The translations under genes and the position numbers were made by a program. DNA of 13,470 nt from Gemmatimonadota bacterium. GTDB taxonomy: Bacteria; Gemmatimonadota; Gemmatimonadetes; Longimicrobiales; UBA6960. The DNA is taken from the NCBI GenBank assembly GCA_019347995.1, contig JAHWKH010000023.1, positions 1-13,470 on the forward strand, read 5' to 3'. Under the pieces are notes generated by a model. That model worked only from the letters and a program-made list of their open reading frames with translations, was not told the DNA's origin and ran no database searches. Positions 12,832 to 13,470 of this stretch are shown piece after piece (within the stretch, counting starts at the first letter, position 1; each line of letters opens with the position of its first letter).

Positions 12832-13242
12832 GTGAAGCACATCAAGGCGGTGAACGGAAAGGCCCGGCGCATCGAGGCCTGGGTGGAGGAGCAGCGTTCG
12901 GCGCAGGCCGGGGCCGGCGGGGATCCCGCCCCCGGTCCCACCGACGCCGCGGGACGGCCCGTCCCGGAGGATCACGACGTCGTGGGCCTCGAGAGCCCGC
13001 CGCCCGAGGGGCCCCACATCCCCCTGGGCTGCTCGCTCGTCTTCTCGCCGGGGTGGGAAGCCGACCGCACCGGCGGCACCGCCGGCCTGTGCCAGCCGGT
13101 GGAGCGCGACCTCTTCGACTGCCACCTCGGCTGCTTCTGGCCCGCCCAGGTGCCCGACCAGCTCAACCACGCCCCCGACTGGACCGGCAAGTGCGCCGCC
13201 GCCCAGAAGGACTGGCGCAAGATCGACCTCATCTTCCCGTGA
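12832..13242 (+). CDS. qhpC: Quinohemoprotein amine dehydrogenase gamma subunit precursor (CTQ carrier, RiPP-like)
   Basis: This 136-residue precursor peptide is the substrate of QhpD and QhpG. Its core begins near residue 61. With an offset of 60, all cross-link partners known from Paracoccus/Pseudomonas gamma subunits are present at exact spacing: C67-E76, C87-D93 and C101-D109 for the thioethers, and C97 with W103 for the CTQ cofactor (block CHLGCFWPAQVPDQLN). The leader is about 60 residues, a helical start (MKHIKAVNGKARRIEAW) followed by a Gly/Ala/Pro/Asp linker. GTG 12832 has AGGAGG four bases upstream. An additional C121 lies six residues before D127. The neighbour on the same strand is qhpD; no beta-subunit gene follows in the remaining 228 bases of the window. 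Confidence 0.95.
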   Translation: MKHIKAVNGKARRIEAWVEEQRSAQAGAGGDPAPGPTDAAGRPVPEDHDVVGLESPPPEGPHIPLGCSLVFSPGWEADRTGGTAGLCQPVERDLFDCHLGCFWPAQVPDQLNHAPDWTGKCAAAQKDWRKIDLIFP

Positions 13243-13311
13243 CGACGGGCGCGCGCGCACGCCACCCGGCCGCCCCCTCCGGCGGGTCCGTGCCCCGGCG
13301 CTGAGGCGGCA

Positions 13312-13341
13312 CCGACCGCCCCGATCGAGTCAGCCGGTCGG
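13312..13341. terminator. 7-bp stem-loop between convergent gene ends
   Basis: CCGACCG (13312-13318) and CGGTCGG (13335-13341) form a perfect stem with a 16-base loop, in the 119-base gap between the qhpC stop and the stop of the minus-strand gene at the right edge. No T-run follows, so it may be a bidirectional terminator but is not proven. Confidence 0.3.
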
Positions 13342-13361
13342 CCCCGAGCGGGTCCGTCTCT

Positions 13362-13470
13362 TCAACGGCCCGGGCCCAGCAGAAGCCGGATCCCCCCCCA
13401 GAGCGCCTGCGCCTTGGGAAGCGGACCGGGAGACTCGCTCGATCCGCCTTCGGAATCGCCGGCCAGGCTC
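13362..13470 (-). CDS. 3' end of a minus-strand gene of unknown function
   Basis: Reading from the right edge, one minus-strand frame is open until a TGA at 13364-13362 and gives a 35-residue C-terminus ending in LPKAQALWGGIRLLLGPGR. The mixed Gly/Ser-rich then hydrophobic composition looks protein-like, but the fragment is too short to assign. If real, it converges on qhpC and implies that the qhp operon ends with qhpC. It could also be a chance open frame in GC-rich DNA. Confidence 0.35.
   Translation of the reverse strand, partial: SLAGDSEGGSSESPGPLPKAQALWGGIRLLLGPGR

Noticed and set aside
11277..12941. 554-codon minus-strand open frame opposite qhpD
   Set aside because: Antisense shadow of the radical SAM gene; its repetitive Leu/Val/His/Gly composition is a by-product of GC-rich codons.

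Overview
The window is very GC-rich by eye and tightly packed with genes. It comes from a Gram-negative bacterium: there is an outer-membrane beta-barrel gene with a signal peptide and a C-terminal Phe, a lipoprotein-like gene, and a periplasmic cytochrome-type enzyme. Base composition, frequent GTG starts and the gene mix would fit Gemmatimonadota or a similar high-GC phylum, but that placement is inference. No rRNA, tRNA, CRISPR array or insertion sequence was seen.

Left part (1-4122, mostly minus strand): a truncated AmgK-like sugar kinase/aminoglycoside phosphotransferase-family gene; a single-domain cupin; a small helix-turn-helix protein with a TTG start and its own sigma70-like promoter; an isoprenylcysteine-methyltransferase-like membrane protein; MsrA; and a small zinc-ribbon protein, possibly the downstream half of a frameshifted membrane protein. 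A plus-strand lipoprotein-like gene (2967-3401) then converges on a minus-strand KANL3/Tex30-like alpha/beta hydrolase (3439-4122).

Middle part (4315-7763, plus strand): an outer-membrane barrel protein, a SAM methyltransferase with an N-terminal Cys cluster, then a compact DNA-repair cluster. That cluster has a 69-residue eight-cysteine zinc protein followed one base later by a first Ku gene and then a second, longer Ku with a SAP/Rho-N-like tail. They are presumably involved in non-homologous end joining; no LigD ligase is in view.

Right part (7792-13242, plus strand): the most distinctive system, a quinohemoprotein amine dehydrogenase (QHNDH) operon in the order qhpG-qhpA-qhpD-qhpC. QhpA is the periplasmic diheme alpha subunit. 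QhpC is the small gamma subunit carrying the CTQ (cysteine tryptophylquinone) cofactor. QhpD is the radical SAM/SPASM enzyme that installs Cys-to-Asp/Glu thioether bridges in QhpC. QhpG is the flavoprotein monooxygenase that hydroxylates the CTQ tryptophan. A promoter, a perfect inverted repeat around its -10 element, a 5'-UTR hairpin and a 26-codon Tat-signal-like ORF overlapping the qhpG start precede the operon. Unusual points are the missing beta-subunit gene qhpB directly after qhpC, a gamma-subunit leader about twice the length of the Paracoccus one, an extra Cys/Asp pair in the gamma subunit with thioether-like spacing, and a possible RRE-like tail on QhpG. A minus-strand gene end at the right edge appears to close the operon.
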